64,000 nt of DNA from an uncultured Flavobacteriaceae bacterium (GTDB lineage Bacteria; Bacteroidota; Bacteroidia; Flavobacteriales; Flavobacteriaceae), in NCBI GenBank assembly GCA_947500385.1, contig CANMSA010000007.1, forward strand, positions 52,929 through 116,928, in the 5' to 3' direction. Under the pieces are notes generated by a model, which ran no database searches, was not told where the DNA came from, and worked only from the letters and a program-made list of their open reading frames with translations. Shown piece after piece: positions 47,978 through 56,248 of the stretch. How positions within the stretch are numbered: the first letter of the stretch is position 1; every line of letters starts with the position of its first letter. A program made the translations under genes and the position numbers.

Positions 47978-49158
47978 GCAATACCATTTTGAAAGAACCT
48001 ATTTCCATTACGGCCGTTTCATCCATCTCTCCCTTGGGAGTTTCTTCCGAAGAATCTTGGGCGAATTATTCGGAAGCGACCCATGTGCTGAAGCAAAAAA
48101 AAATTGGAAATACGATCGACTGGGTGGGGGAATTGACACAGCATGGGAAGACCGCCCTGGCCGTCCTTAGAAAAGCTGATAGTAAGTATAAAAATCTGGA
48201 TAATGCGGTACTGCTGGCGTTGTTCGCCTCAAGAAAGGCGATGGCGGAAGCAGGCTGGAAAGCCACGGATAATTTTGGAATAAATATCGGTTCTTCCCGA
48301 GGGGCTACGAGCCTTTTTGAAAAGTACCATCAAGAATATTTGACAAAGGAAAAGGTATCTACCTTGTCGTCACCAACCACGACCTTGGGGAATATATCTT
48401 CCTGGGTCGCCCATGACTTGCAGACCAAGGGCCCTGAAATTTCACATTCCATTACATGTTCTACCGCCTTACATGCCCTTTTGAACGGGGTGGCTTGGAT
48501 TCAAAGCGGCTTGGCCGATAAATTTATGGTAGGTGGTAGCGAAGCGCCGCTAACCCCTTTTACCTTGGCGCAAATGAAAGCCCTGAAAATTTATGCGGAT
48601 GCTTCGCCAACAAAAAGCCAACAGTTTCCTTGTCAAGCGTTGAATCTTGAAAAAAAACGCAATTCAATGGTTTTGGGAGAAGCAGCTTCCATAGCCTGTT
48701 TGGAACAGGGAATTCGCAAAAATGCTCTGGCTTTGATAACGGGTATAGGCTATGCCACGGAGGCCTTGGAGCATAATATTTCAATATCTGCCGATGCCCT
48801 ATGTTTTCAGCGGTCTATGAAGATGGCCTTGGGTGAAACAGACCCCGCGGAGGTCGATATGGTAGTGATGCATGCACCGGGTACAATAAAAGGAGATGTT
48901 TCAGAGTTTAATGCTATTCAAAAGATATTTTGTAACAAACTGCCCGCTTTGACTACTAATAAATGGAAAACAGGTCATACTTTTGGGGCCTCCGGCATGT
49001 TAAGTCTTGAATTGGCGGTTTTAATGCTACACTATCAAGAGTTTGTGAAGGTACCATTCATAACTACTTTTGAAAAACCATCCAAGTTTAACAGAGTGTT
49101 GGTCAACGCGGTCGGTTTTGGTGGCAATGCAGTGAGCATATTACTATCAAAACAATAA
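47974..49158 (+). CDS. Beta-ketoacyl synthase-like protein coupled to bioA
   Basis: A 394-residue thiolase-fold enzyme of the KAS I/II (FabF-like) group. The Cys-His-His catalytic set is visible: Cys162 in HSITCSTALHAL, His300 in VVMHAPGTIKGD and His335 in TNKWKTGHTFGASG, so decarboxylative condensation should be possible. It is shorter than FabF (~410) and diverged in the N-terminal half. It overlaps bioA by four bases, and no bioC or bioH is in the window. The inferred role is in making the pimeloyl chain for BioF, or another dedicated acyl chain. A plain FabF paralogue cannot be excluded. Confidence 0.88.
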   Translation: MSNTILKEPISITAVSSISPLGVSSEESWANYSEATHVLKQKKIGNTIDWVGELTQHGKTALAVLRKADSKYKNLDNAVLLALFASRKAMAEAGWKATDNFGINIGSSRGATSLFEKYHQEYLTKEKVSTLSSPTTTLGNISSWVAHDLQTKGPEISHSITCSTALHALLNGVAWIQSGLADKFMVGGSEAPLTPFTLAQMKALKIYADASPTKSQQFPCQALNLEKKRNSMVLGEAASIACLEQGIRKNALALITGIGYATEALEHNISISADALCFQRSMKMALGETDPAEVDMVVMHAPGTIKGDVSEFNAIQKIFCNKLPALTTNKWKTGHTFGASGMLSLELAVLMLHYQEFVKVPFITTFEKPSKFNRVLVNAVGFGGNAVSILLSKQ

Positions 49159-49215
49159 TGCGCTTGGCAAAAAAGCGATCACATTTACTATTTACTAACC
49201 AAACCACTAAAATCT

Positions 49216-49782
49216 ATGGAAGAATGGTTCTCTGCTCTAGCAACGTTTGAAAAAGTCTATTGGGTCATTGCGCTCATTTCATCTGTTATTTTTATCGTGC
49301 TGCTTGCCGCCACTATTTTTGGTGGGGATGCCGATGGTATGGATGCCGATATTGAAGGGGACACCGGAATTGAGTTTCAATTTCTATCCTTTAAAAACCT
49401 AATGGGTTTCTTTACTATTTTTGGATGGTCTGGAATCGCCTGTTTGGATGGTGGATTGTCAAAAGGGCTTACCATCGGAATATCGGTGGTTTGCGGGCTT
49501 TTGATGATGGTCGCCATGGCTTCGCTTTTTTATTATTTGGGCAAACTTCAAAGCAGTGGTACCCTGCGATTAGAGAATGCATTGCATCAAATCGGAGAGG
49601 TATACCTTACCATTGGCGCCAAAAGAAGTAATATTGGCAAGGTGAGTATAACCGTGCAAGGAACCCTGAGAGAATTGGATGCCTTGACCGATGAGGATAC
49701 AAACTTGGTTATGGGCAATGTAGTACGTGTCAAAGAAGTAACCGATAACGGAATATTAATTGTTGAACTCTTAAATAAATAA
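49216..49782 (+). CDS. NfeD-like membrane protein (flotillin partner)
   Basis: A 188-residue membrane protein with helices at about res 17-36 (VIALISSVIFIVLLAATIFG) and two more in the span ~56-111 (LMGFFTIFGWSGIACL, GISVVCGLLMMVAMASLFYYLG), followed by an OB-fold-like C-terminal domain (about res 115-188, IGEVYLTIGAKRSNIGKVSITVQG...VVRVKEV). This is the NfeD2-type layout. It sits four bases upstream of a flotillin gene, the normal NfeD context. NfeD-flotillin pairs organise membrane microdomains; the sequence does not tell the client. Confidence 0.82.
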   Translation: MEEWFSALATFEKVYWVIALISSVIFIVLLAATIFGGDADGMDADIEGDTGIEFQFLSFKNLMGFFTIFGWSGIACLDGGLSKGLTIGISVVCGLLMMVAMASLFYYLGKLQSSGTLRLENALHQIGEVYLTIGAKRSNIGKVSITVQGTLRELDALTDEDTNLVMGNVVRVKEVTDNGILIVELLNK

Positions 49783-49786
49783 TCAT

Positions 49787-51226
49787 ATGACATTAATTCC
49801 CTTGGAAATGGGTGGAAATGCCGCACTGTTGGCTATTGGCTTTGCCATTTTATTCTTTTTTATCATTATCATCTCATTTATTAGACGCTATAAAAGGTGT
49901 CCTTCCGATAGGATTCTGGTAGTGTACGGAAAAGTGGGGGGAGGAAATTCTGCCCGGTGTATTCATGGTGGTGCAGCCTTCATCTGGCCGGTCATCCAAG
50001 AATATCAATTTTTGGACTTGACACCGATTTCGATCGAGGTGAACCTGGTCAATGCCCTGAGTAAACAGAATATTCGGGTGAACGTTCCATCGCGATTTAC
50101 GATTGGAATCTCAACCGAACCGGGTATCATGCAAAATGCTGCCGAACGTTTGTTAGGCCTAGGGCAGAATGAAATTCAAGAATTGGCCCAGGAGATTATC
50201 TTCGGACAACTTCGTTTGGTAGTCGCTTCGATGGACATCGAGGAAATCAATTCCGATAGGGACAAGTTCTTGACGAACATCTCCCAAAGTGTGGAGTCCG
50301 AACTAAAGAAAGTAGGCCTTAAGCTGATCAACGTAAATATCACCGATATCGTAGATGAGTCGGGGTATATAGAAGCATTGGGGAAAGAAGCCGCAGCACA
50401 TGCGATCAACGCAGCACGTAAATCGGTCGCCGAAAAAAACAGGGACGGTTCTATTGGGGAGGCCAATGCATTGCAAGATGAACGCACCCAGGTTGCCGCC
50501 GCCAATGCACAAGCGGTCGAAGGTGAAAACATCGCGAAAATAGATGTTGCCAATTCCGATTCGTTGCGTAGGCAAAGAGAGGCGGAAGCCGAACGTACGG
50601 CAATCGCGGCCGAAAAAGTACAAGCGGCGAAAGCACTCGAAGAGTCGTATGCCGCTGAAAAAGATGCAGAGATCGCAAGGGCCGAACGGGTGCGTAGTTC
50701 GCAAATGGCAGATATCGTCGTCCCTGCCGAGATCGATAAGAAAAAAGTAGAAATCGATGCCGAGGCAGAGGCGGAAAGAATACGAAGAAAGGCAAAAGGA
50801 GAGGCAGATGCCATCCTGTTCAAAGCGCAAGCGGAAGCACAGGGCCTTTTTGAAGTACTGACGAAACAGGCACAGGGTCTAGATGAAATTGTAAAGGCCG
50901 CAGGAGACGATCCTAAAGATGCCGTGTTGTTATTGGTTGCCGATAAACTTCCGGAATTGGTGAAAACCCAGGCCGAGGCTATCAAGAACATCAAAATTGA
51001 TAAGGTGACGGTTTGGGATTCTGGCGCTAAAGATGGCGAGGGTAAAAATTCTACCGCCAACTTTATTTCAGGGATGTATAAATCGGTGCCCCCCTTACAG
51101 GAAATGTTTAATATGGCGGGGATGCAATTGCCCGAGTATTTAAAGGGCAAAGATGTCGAGGGAGAAGTGATCCAAGACGATGTCAAGAAGCCCAGCAGTA
51201 CGAAAAAGACGAACAAAGACCAGTAA
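49787..51226 (+). CDS. Flotillin-family SPFH protein
   Basis: A 479-residue flotillin. An N-terminal membrane helix (about res 14-29, LAIGFAILFFFIIIISFIRR) is followed by an SPFH/band-7 domain (VVYGKVGGGNSARCIHGGAAFIWPVIQEYQFLDLTPISIEV ... NVTDIVDESGYIEALG), then a long Glu/Ala-rich coiled coil (about res 205-350, with many EAEAE and AKALEESYAAEKDAE repeats) and a C-terminal tail. It forms one unit with the NfeD-like gene. A homologue of YuaG/FloT is the best description; its role here is unproven. Confidence 0.95.
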   Translation: MTLIPLEMGGNAALLAIGFAILFFFIIIISFIRRYKRCPSDRILVVYGKVGGGNSARCIHGGAAFIWPVIQEYQFLDLTPISIEVNLVNALSKQNIRVNVPSRFTIGISTEPGIMQNAAERLLGLGQNEIQELAQEIIFGQLRLVVASMDIEEINSDRDKFLTNISQSVESELKKVGLKLINVNITDIVDESGYIEALGKEAAAHAINAARKSVAEKNRDGSIGEANALQDERTQVAAANAQAVEGENIAKIDVANSDSLRRQREAEAERTAIAAEKVQAAKALEESYAAEKDAEIARAERVRSSQMADIVVPAEIDKKKVEIDAEAEAERIRRKAKGEADAILFKAQAEAQGLFEVLTKQAQGLDEIVKAAGDDPKDAVLLLVADKLPELVKTQAEAIKNIKIDKVTVWDSGAKDGEGKNSTANFISGMYKSVPPLQEMFNMAGMQLPEYLKGKDVEGEVIQDDVKKPSSTKKTNKDQ

Positions 51227-51245
51227 GAGGCTGATATTTAGGCAT

Positions 51246-51287
51246 AAAAGACCCGGAACGGTACAACTGTCCCGGGTCTTTTTTTAT
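51246..51287 (+). terminator. Intrinsic terminator after the flotillin gene
   Basis: AAAAGACCCGG (51246-51256) pairs with CCGGGTCTTTT (51272-51282), and the T-run continues to 51285. Confidence 0.9.
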
Positions 51288-51347
51288 TCGCTTCGGTCGT
51301 TGCACATGGTCAACAGCTGTTCGTTTACGAACGCTTGGTTTCTTTAT

Positions 51348-51378
51348 TGGGATTTGAATACGAATTAGATTATTTTTG
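51348..51378 (+). promoter_or_regulatory. Promoter of bioB
   Basis: TTG (51348-51350), 20-base spacer and TATTTTTG (51371-51378) match both Bacteroidota promoter elements. The ATG of bioB is at 51400. It follows the flotillin terminator, so bioB is transcribed on its own. Confidence 0.55.
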
Positions 51379-51399
51379 AACCCAAATTAACGAATTGGT

Positions 51400-52494
51400 A
51401 TGAGTGAAGCAAGACACGATTGGAGCAAGGAAGAAATACTCGCTATTTATAACAAACCCATGATGGAACTGCTCTATGAGGCAGCTACTGTGCATAGAGT
51501 GCACCATGACCCGAATACGGTTCAAGTGTCTACCCTCCTCTCCATTAAAACGGGCGGCTGTCCTGAAGATTGCGGATACTGTCCGCAAGCGGCACGCTAT
51601 CATACAGATATCGAAGGGAACGATTTGATGACGGTTTCCCATGTAAAGGCACAGGCATTGCGCGCAAAGGCTTCCGGAAGTTCAAGGGTATGTATGGGAG
51701 CGGCATGGAGAAACGTGAAAGATGGCCCTGAATTTGATCAGGTATTGGAAATGGTACGCACCATCAATAAGTTGGATATGGAGGTATGCTGTACCTTGGG
51801 AATGCTTACCGAGAACCAAGCAAAACGTTTGGCCGAGGCGGGTTTATACGCTTATAACCATAATTTGGACACCTCGGAGGACTACTACAAAGATGTCATA
51901 TCTACGAGGGCCTTTGAAGATCGTTTGGAGACGATAGACAATGTTCGGAAAAGCAACGTGACGGTCTGCAGTGGCGGTATTATCGGGATGGGAGAACAAT
52001 TGGAAGATCGCGCCGGAATGTTGGTGGCGTTGGCATCCTTGAACCCGCAGCCGGAATCAGTGCCTATTAATGCATTGGTCGCGGTAGAAGGTACCCCCAT
52101 GGAAGAAATGGAGCCCGTTTCTATTTGGGATATGATTCGTATGGTCGCCACGACGCGAATAGTAATGCCCGAAACCCAGGTTCGTTTATCGGCAGGAAGA
52201 ACCGAAATGAGCAGAGAAGGGCAGGCGATGTGCTTTTTTGCCGGAGCGAATTCTATCTTCGCAGGCGATAAGTTATTGACCACCCCGAATCCCGATGTAA
52301 ACGAGGATATGGCCATGTTTAAACTACTGGGGTTAAATCCGCAAAAACCCTTTGTAAAAGTAGCCCAGCCTACTACTACCGAAGCGGTCGATTCTATTCT
52401 TGCCCCCTTGGGCGAAAAACCAAAATGGTCCCGACCGGCACACAAGATTGAAAGGAACGAAATCGCCAAAAACAAGACGAAGTTGGTAGAGTAG
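51400..52494 (+). CDS. bioB: Biotin synthase
   Basis: A 364-residue radical SAM enzyme that inserts sulphur into dethiobiotin. Cys54, Cys58 and Cys61 (GGCPEDCGYCPQAARY) bind the 4Fe-4S cluster. The other conserved segments are present: VCMGAAWRNVKDGPEFDQVLEMV, YNHNLDTSEDYY (Asn-Asp region) and GRTEMSREGQAMCFFAGANSIFAGDKLLTTPNP, which includes the conserved Arg that helps hold the 2Fe-2S cluster. Length is slightly above E. coli BioB (346). Translation starts at the only ATG near the family N-terminus. Confidence 0.98.
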   Translation: MSEARHDWSKEEILAIYNKPMMELLYEAATVHRVHHDPNTVQVSTLLSIKTGGCPEDCGYCPQAARYHTDIEGNDLMTVSHVKAQALRAKASGSSRVCMGAAWRNVKDGPEFDQVLEMVRTINKLDMEVCCTLGMLTENQAKRLAEAGLYAYNHNLDTSEDYYKDVISTRAFEDRLETIDNVRKSNVTVCSGGIIGMGEQLEDRAGMLVALASLNPQPESVPINALVAVEGTPMEEMEPVSIWDMIRMVATTRIVMPETQVRLSAGRTEMSREGQAMCFFAGANSIFAGDKLLTTPNPDVNEDMAMFKLLGLNPQKPFVKVAQPTTTEAVDSILAPLGEKPKWSRPAHKIERNEIAKNKTKLVE

Positions 52495-52539
52495 TGCTTA
52501 GATTAGTTTTATTTTAAGACAATTTTTCATTCTGTTGGT

Positions 52540-52547
52540 TAAATTTG
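52540..52547 (+). promoter_or_regulatory. -7 promoter element of the cupin gene
   Basis: TAAATTTG matches TAnnTTTG exactly, 23 bp upstream of the TTG start at 52571. No clear -33 TTG was seen. It indicates that the cupin gene is transcribed apart from bioB. Confidence 0.45.
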
Positions 52548-52570
52548 AGGTATAAACAACCTGTATACCA

Positions 52571-53428
52571 TTGAAGTTAAGAGCAATCCCAAAGGTAGCT
52601 ACCATTACCAAAGAGGAGTTTATCCAAGATTATTTTAAACCCCAAAAACCCTTGGTCGTTTCGAATGCCGTGGATCATTGGCCGGCGATTTCGAAATGGA
52701 GCCTTGATTATATGGCAAAGATCGCCGGGGAGAAAAATGTACCCCTTTATGATGATCGGCCCGTAAGGCACGAAGACGGTTTTAACGAACCACATGCCGA
52801 AATGAAACTGGCCGAGTACATCGCTTTGCTAAAAAAAGCACCTACCAAATACCGCATATTCCTATGGAATATTTTCAAGGAAGTACCGGCGCTTCAGGAT
52901 GATTTTGACTATCCCGATTTTGGCCTGAAGATCAAGAAGAAACTACCTATGCTGTTTTTTGGCGGTACCGATTCATATACGTTCATGCATTATGATATCG
53001 ACCTTTCAAATATATTTCATTTTCATTTTGAAGGTAAAAAAGAATGTATCCTCTTTCCACAGTCGCAAACAAAATACTTGTACAAAGTACCCCATTCCAT
53101 CATTACCCATGAAGCGATCGATTTTTCAGACCCCGATTTGGAAAAATGGCCGGCCCTGAAGCATGCACATGGGTATCACACCTATCTCGACCACGGAGAA
53201 ATGCTCTATATGCCCGAAGCGTATTGGCATTATATGAAATATCATACCCCTGGCTTTTCCATGAGCCTGCGATCATGGCCAAAGAAACCTACCAACTTTG
53301 CCAAAGGGCTGTATAACATCTTCATTATGCGGCATTATGATATTTTGATGCGCAAGGTAAAGGGACAAGGATGGATCGATCATAAGAACCGGACCGCCAT
53401 TCAAGAGACCAATAGCCTATTGTCCTAA
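52571..53428 (+). CDS. JmjC-like cupin-fold protein (cupin_8; Fe(II)/2-oxoglutarate type)
   Basis: A 285-residue protein of the cupin_8/JmjC group. The iron-binding HxD is in MHYDIDLSNIFHFHFEGKKECILFPQSQ (about res 138-165, His139/Asp141 in FMHYDID) and the distal His is in PEAYWHYMKYHTPG (about res 217-230). The N-terminal half has the PLVVSNAVDHWPAISKWSLDYM motif of these hydroxylases. The substrate is unknown; homologues hydroxylate proteins or tRNA. The gene starts with TTG at 52571; there is no ATG or GTG in frame near it. It overlaps the convergent recX gene by four bases. Confidence 0.87.
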   Translation: MKLRAIPKVATITKEEFIQDYFKPQKPLVVSNAVDHWPAISKWSLDYMAKIAGEKNVPLYDDRPVRHEDGFNEPHAEMKLAEYIALLKKAPTKYRIFLWNIFKEVPALQDDFDYPDFGLKIKKKLPMLFFGGTDSYTFMHYDIDLSNIFHFHFEGKKECILFPQSQTKYLYKVPHSIITHEAIDFSDPDLEKWPALKHAHGYHTYLDHGEMLYMPEAYWHYMKYHTPGFSMSLRSWPKKPTNFAKGLYNIFIMRHYDILMRKVKGQGWIDHKNRTAIQETNSLLS

Positions 53429-53892
53429 CCCAGGAGTTCCTTTACCTTGTCGTAGATCAATTGTGATTCCCACCCCCGGTATAGTAAGTAGTCGGCCAGT
53501 TTTTTACGCGCCCGTTGCCCTGTAAGCCCTTCAAGTGCCGCTGCGCGTTTTTCGGCCAAAGTATTAAAAGTAGCCAAATACGCTTCCTCATCGATTTCTT
53601 TTAGCGCCGATGTAATGTTGTATACCGAGATTCCACGTTGTTTTAGTTCGTTTACGATACGTTTCTTTCCCCATTTTTTAATGCTGAACTTTCCACGTGC
53701 GAAGCTTTGGGCAAAACGTTCTTCGTTTAAGTAGTTTTCTTGAATCAGGTGGCCCATTAGTTGATCAATTGCCTGTGGTATCATGCGCATCTCTTTCAAT
53801 TTTGCATAGACCTCTTTATGGCAACGTTCCTGATAGGCACAGTAGCGTTCTATTTTTTTGGTCGCTTCGACTAGGGTATAGGTCTTGATCAT
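53425..53892 (-). CDS. recX: RecX regulator of RecA
   Basis: A 155-residue RecX protein that modulates RecA filament growth. It shows three RecX-type repeats of helical bundles: YTLVEATKKIERYCAYQERCHKEVYAKLKEMR, YLNEERFAQSFARGKFSIKKWGKKRIVNELKQRGIS, and RKKLADYLLYRGWESQLIYDKVKELL. The frame is open 29 codons further upstream, but the RecX N-terminus MIKTYTLVEATKK starts at ATG 53892, which I prefer. Confidence 0.93.
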   Translation of the reverse strand: MIKTYTLVEATKKIERYCAYQERCHKEVYAKLKEMRMIPQAIDQLMGHLIQENYLNEERFAQSFARGKFSIKKWGKKRIVNELKQRGISVYNITSALKEIDEEAYLATFNTLAEKRAAALEGLTGQRARKKLADYLLYRGWESQLIYDKVKELLG

Positions 53893-53974
53893 TGCCACAA
53901 AACTAGGAGTATTTAGAATTCTGACAAGAACCCTTTTTAAAAAGTTTACGCGCTTACGGCCAAGTAAGTATGGA

Positions 53975-54010
53975 AACAAAAAAAGCGACCCCCGTTGCCG
54001 AAGGTCGCTT
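53975..54010 (-). terminator. Intrinsic terminator after the RNase E/G gene
   Basis: On the minus strand AAGCGACC (54010-54003) pairs with GGTCGCTT (53990-53983), with a 12-base loop and a T7 tract. It lies five bases after the rng stop codon and upstream of recX. Confidence 0.88.
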
Positions 54011-54014
54011 AGTA

Positions 54015-55562
54015 CTAATAAATTGTTTTTCCGTCTTTATTCTTAAAACGGAATTCGAGATATGTATAGGCATCTCTTGGTTGTATTTTGATCCATTTTT
54101 TATACTCCAAAAACCACTTGAAGCGAATGGAAGGGTACCCTTTGGTCAAGTAAGCCGCAATGAACGGGTGAATGTTCAAGGAAACTTTGTTGTCCTTAGC
54201 AGGGCCTTTGAGTAATTTTTCAAGATCCGATTGGATTTTATCGATCAATACGATCGGGGCTTCTACTTCGCCTCCTCCTTTGTTAGGATTTTCTTCGGTA
54301 GTCTTGATGTTCATTTCGGGTCGTACCCGCTGACGCGTAATCTGAATTAGGCCAAACTTGCTCGGGGGCAATATTTTATGCTTGGCTCGATCGTCTTTCA
54401 TCTCATCTTTGAGATGTTCGAACAACTTTTTGCGATGGTGGGGTTTTACCATATCGATAAAATCGATGACGATGATTCCTCCCATATCACGGAGCCGTAA
54501 TTGCCGTGCAATTTCCGAAGCCGCCAATAGATTCACTTCCAATGCGGTATCTTCTTGGTTGTTGGCCTTATTGGAACGGTTACCACTGTTTACATCAATT
54601 ACATGTAATGCCTCGGTATGTTCAATAATCAAGTAGGCCCCCTTACTCATGGAGGCGGTACGGCCAAAGGAAGTTTTAATCTGTCTTTCGATCCCGAATT
54701 TTTCGAAAATGGGAACGGAAGAATTGTATAATTTTACTATGGACTGTTTTCCCGGTGCGATTTCCTGCACATAGTCCTGTATTTGTTCGAAAAGCGTTTG
54801 GTTGTCAACATGGATCCCCGTAAAGGAATCGTTGAAAACATCTCGCAAGATGCTTGAGGCCCGGTTGACCTCTACCAATACTTTCGACGGTGTGTGCGCT
54901 TTGTATAATTTCTTGCACATTGCTGACCATTTGCTCAGCAAATTTTCTAGATCTTTGTCCAGTTCTGCGACTTTTTTGCCTTCTGCTACGGTACGTATAA
55001 TAACTCCAAAACCTTTGGGCTTAATACTCATTACCAATCGCTTTAGTCGGTCTTTTTCTTCCTTGCTGCCAATTTTCTGTGAAACCGATACACGATCGGA
55101 AAAAGGCACCATTACAAGGTAACGCCCTGCAAAGGAAAGTTCCGAACTAATTCTCGGTCCTTTTGTGGAAATAGGTTCTTTTACGATTTGAACCAAAAGA
55201 GATTGATTGGCTTTGATTACATCTGTAATGACACCATGTTTGTCAATATCTTTTTCAAATGGAAAGTTTTTTAGATTGTAGTCCCGTAACTTTCCGGTAC
55301 TCACACTTTTAATGAATTTTAGCATCGAGGCCAACTGCGGTCCTAGGTCGTGGTAGTGGAGAAAAGCATCCTTTTCATATCCTACATTTACGAAAGCGGC
55401 GTTTAGGCCGGTAACCGGTTTCCGTATTTTGGCTAAAAAGATATCGCCGACGGAAAAGTTGTTATTGTCCTCATCTTTGTGCAATTCAGTGAGCTTTCCC
55501 GCTTTAAGCAAGGCAAAATCAACGGCATCCGAACTAGATCTTACGATTAATTCTCTATTCAC
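54015..55562 (-). CDS. rng: Ribonuclease E/G family protein lacking the Zn-link cysteines
   Basis: A 515-residue single-strand-specific endoribonuclease for rRNA maturation or mRNA decay. The S1 domain is at residues ~35-125 (VGDIFLAKIRKPVTGLNAAFVNVGYEKDAFLHYHDL), the RNase H-like and DNase I-like domain follows, with the catalytic Asp in VIDVNSGNRSNK (about res 320-331) and IIVIDFIDM (about res 364-372). In E. coli RNase E and G a CPxCxG Zn-link follows. Here the segment after QITRQRVRPEMNIKTTEENPNKGGG has no cysteine, so the usual zinc-dependent dimer contact is missing. The gene continues the unit HU-basic 29-residue protein-rng, but hairpins divide it. Confidence 0.95.
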   Translation of the reverse strand: MNRELIVRSSSDAVDFALLKAGKLTELHKDEDNNNFSVGDIFLAKIRKPVTGLNAAFVNVGYEKDAFLHYHDLGPQLASMLKFIKSVSTGKLRDYNLKNFPFEKDIDKHGVITDVIKANQSLLVQIVKEPISTKGPRISSELSFAGRYLVMVPFSDRVSVSQKIGSKEEKDRLKRLVMSIKPKGFGVIIRTVAEGKKVAELDKDLENLLSKWSAMCKKLYKAHTPSKVLVEVNRASSILRDVFNDSFTGIHVDNQTLFEQIQDYVQEIAPGKQSIVKLYNSSVPIFEKFGIERQIKTSFGRTASMSKGAYLIIEHTEALHVIDVNSGNRSNKANNQEDTALEVNLLAASEIARQLRLRDMGGIIVIDFIDMVKPHHRKKLFEHLKDEMKDDRAKHKILPPSKFGLIQITRQRVRPEMNIKTTEENPNKGGGEVEAPIVLIDKIQSDLEKLLKGPAKDNKVSLNIHPFIAAYLTKGYPSIRFKWFLEYKKWIKIQPRDAYTYLEFRFKNKDGKTIY

Positions 55563-55706
55563 CTGAATTTATTTTTACTATCCTTTTGGACATAGACAAC
55601 CGTCTAATACCAAGAAAGGATATATAGATTAAACAATGTTGGAAACAGGTTGTAAGACCTGCCGAAATTCGTTTTTGAATCTCTATGTCAAAGAACGTAG
55701 GAAAAC

Positions 55707-55735
55707 GAAAAAGTAGTTGAAACAACTACTTTTTC
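55707..55735 (-). terminator. Intrinsic terminator at the 3' end of the small basic-protein gene
   Basis: GAAAAAGTAGTTG (55707-55719) pairs perfectly with CAACTACTTTTTC (55723-55735) around an AAA loop. On the minus strand it is followed by GTTTTCC. The stop codon and last codons of the small gene lie in this stem. Confidence 0.85.
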
Positions 55736-55815
55736 TTGTGTCGGTTAGCTCTACGGCGTTTTTTACGCTTATGTGTAGCTACCTTATGTCTTTTGCGTTT
55801 TTTACCACTCGGCAT
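55726..55815 (-). CDS. 29-residue Lys/Arg-rich protein, probably ribosome-associated
   Basis: A 90-base gene on the minus strand, from ATG 55815 to the TAG at 55726. The product starts MPSGKKRKRHKVATHKR, ends HKKK, and is over half Lys, Arg and His. Such tiny basic proteins with the MPSGKKRKRHK start are conserved in Bacteroidota next to HU and resemble small ribosomal proteins. It may correspond to the Bacteroidota-specific protein bL38 found in ribosome structures, but I cannot confirm the match from memory. The gene lies 24 bp downstream of the HU stop, and its stop codon sits inside a terminator stem, so it is probably co-transcribed with HU. Confidence 0.8.
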   Translation of the reverse strand: MPSGKKRKRHKVATHKRKKRRRANRHKKK

Positions 55816-55839
55816 AAAGTTATACTTTTAGGTTATTGA

Positions 55840-56130
55840 TTATTTTACTAGCACGTTGCTTTTAACTCCCTCAACAAAAACCTTGGCAGGTTTAAATGCA
55901 GGAATGTTGTGGGCAGCGATCTTAATGGTAGTGTTTTTTGAAATATTTCTACCGGTCTTTTCTGCCCTGGTCTTGATAATAAAACTTCCAAAACCTCTTA
56001 AATAAACATTATCGCCACTTTCCAAAGAAGTTTTCACTTCTTCCATAAAGGATTCAACAGTTGCTTGTACCTCTCCTTTTTCCATTCCCAGTTTCTCCGA
56101 GATCTTTGCTACAATTTCCGCTTTCGTCAT
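55840..56130 (-). CDS. HU-family DNA-binding protein
   Basis: A 96-residue histone-like protein: MTKAEIVAKISEKLGMEKGEVQATVESFMEEVKTSL (helical N-terminus) and NVYLRGFGSFIIKTRAEKTGRNISKNTTIKIAAHNIPAFKPAK, the DNA-binding arm including the bending Pro. It bends DNA and compacts the nucleoid. A promoter element lies 31 bp upstream. Confidence 0.97.
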   Translation of the reverse strand: MTKAEIVAKISEKLGMEKGEVQATVESFMEEVKTSLESGDNVYLRGFGSFIIKTRAEKTGRNISKNTTIKIAAHNIPAFKPAKVFVEGVKSNVLVK

Positions 56131-56160
56131 CTTAAATTATATAGTTTGTTTTAAGGCTTG

Positions 56161-56168
56161 CAAATATA
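56161..56168 (-). promoter_or_regulatory. -7 promoter element of the HU gene
   Basis: On the minus strand TATATTTG (CAAATATA on plus) matches TAnnTTTG exactly, 31 bp upstream of the HU start. It is in the divergent region shared with mutY. Confidence 0.5.
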
Positions 56169-56248
56169 TAAATTAAATTGAATCTTTCGTCCCGAACTGG
56201 GAATTTTAAGTCTATAAACCACTACTTTAGCAGTTTATGAATCGTTAG

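Noticed and set aside
50176..51216. A long open minus-strand frame (346 codons) opposite the flotillin gene
   Set aside because: It is Ala/Ser-rich, has no domain sense, and lies exactly antisense to the Glu/Ala coiled coil of flotillin, whose codons give an open complementary frame.
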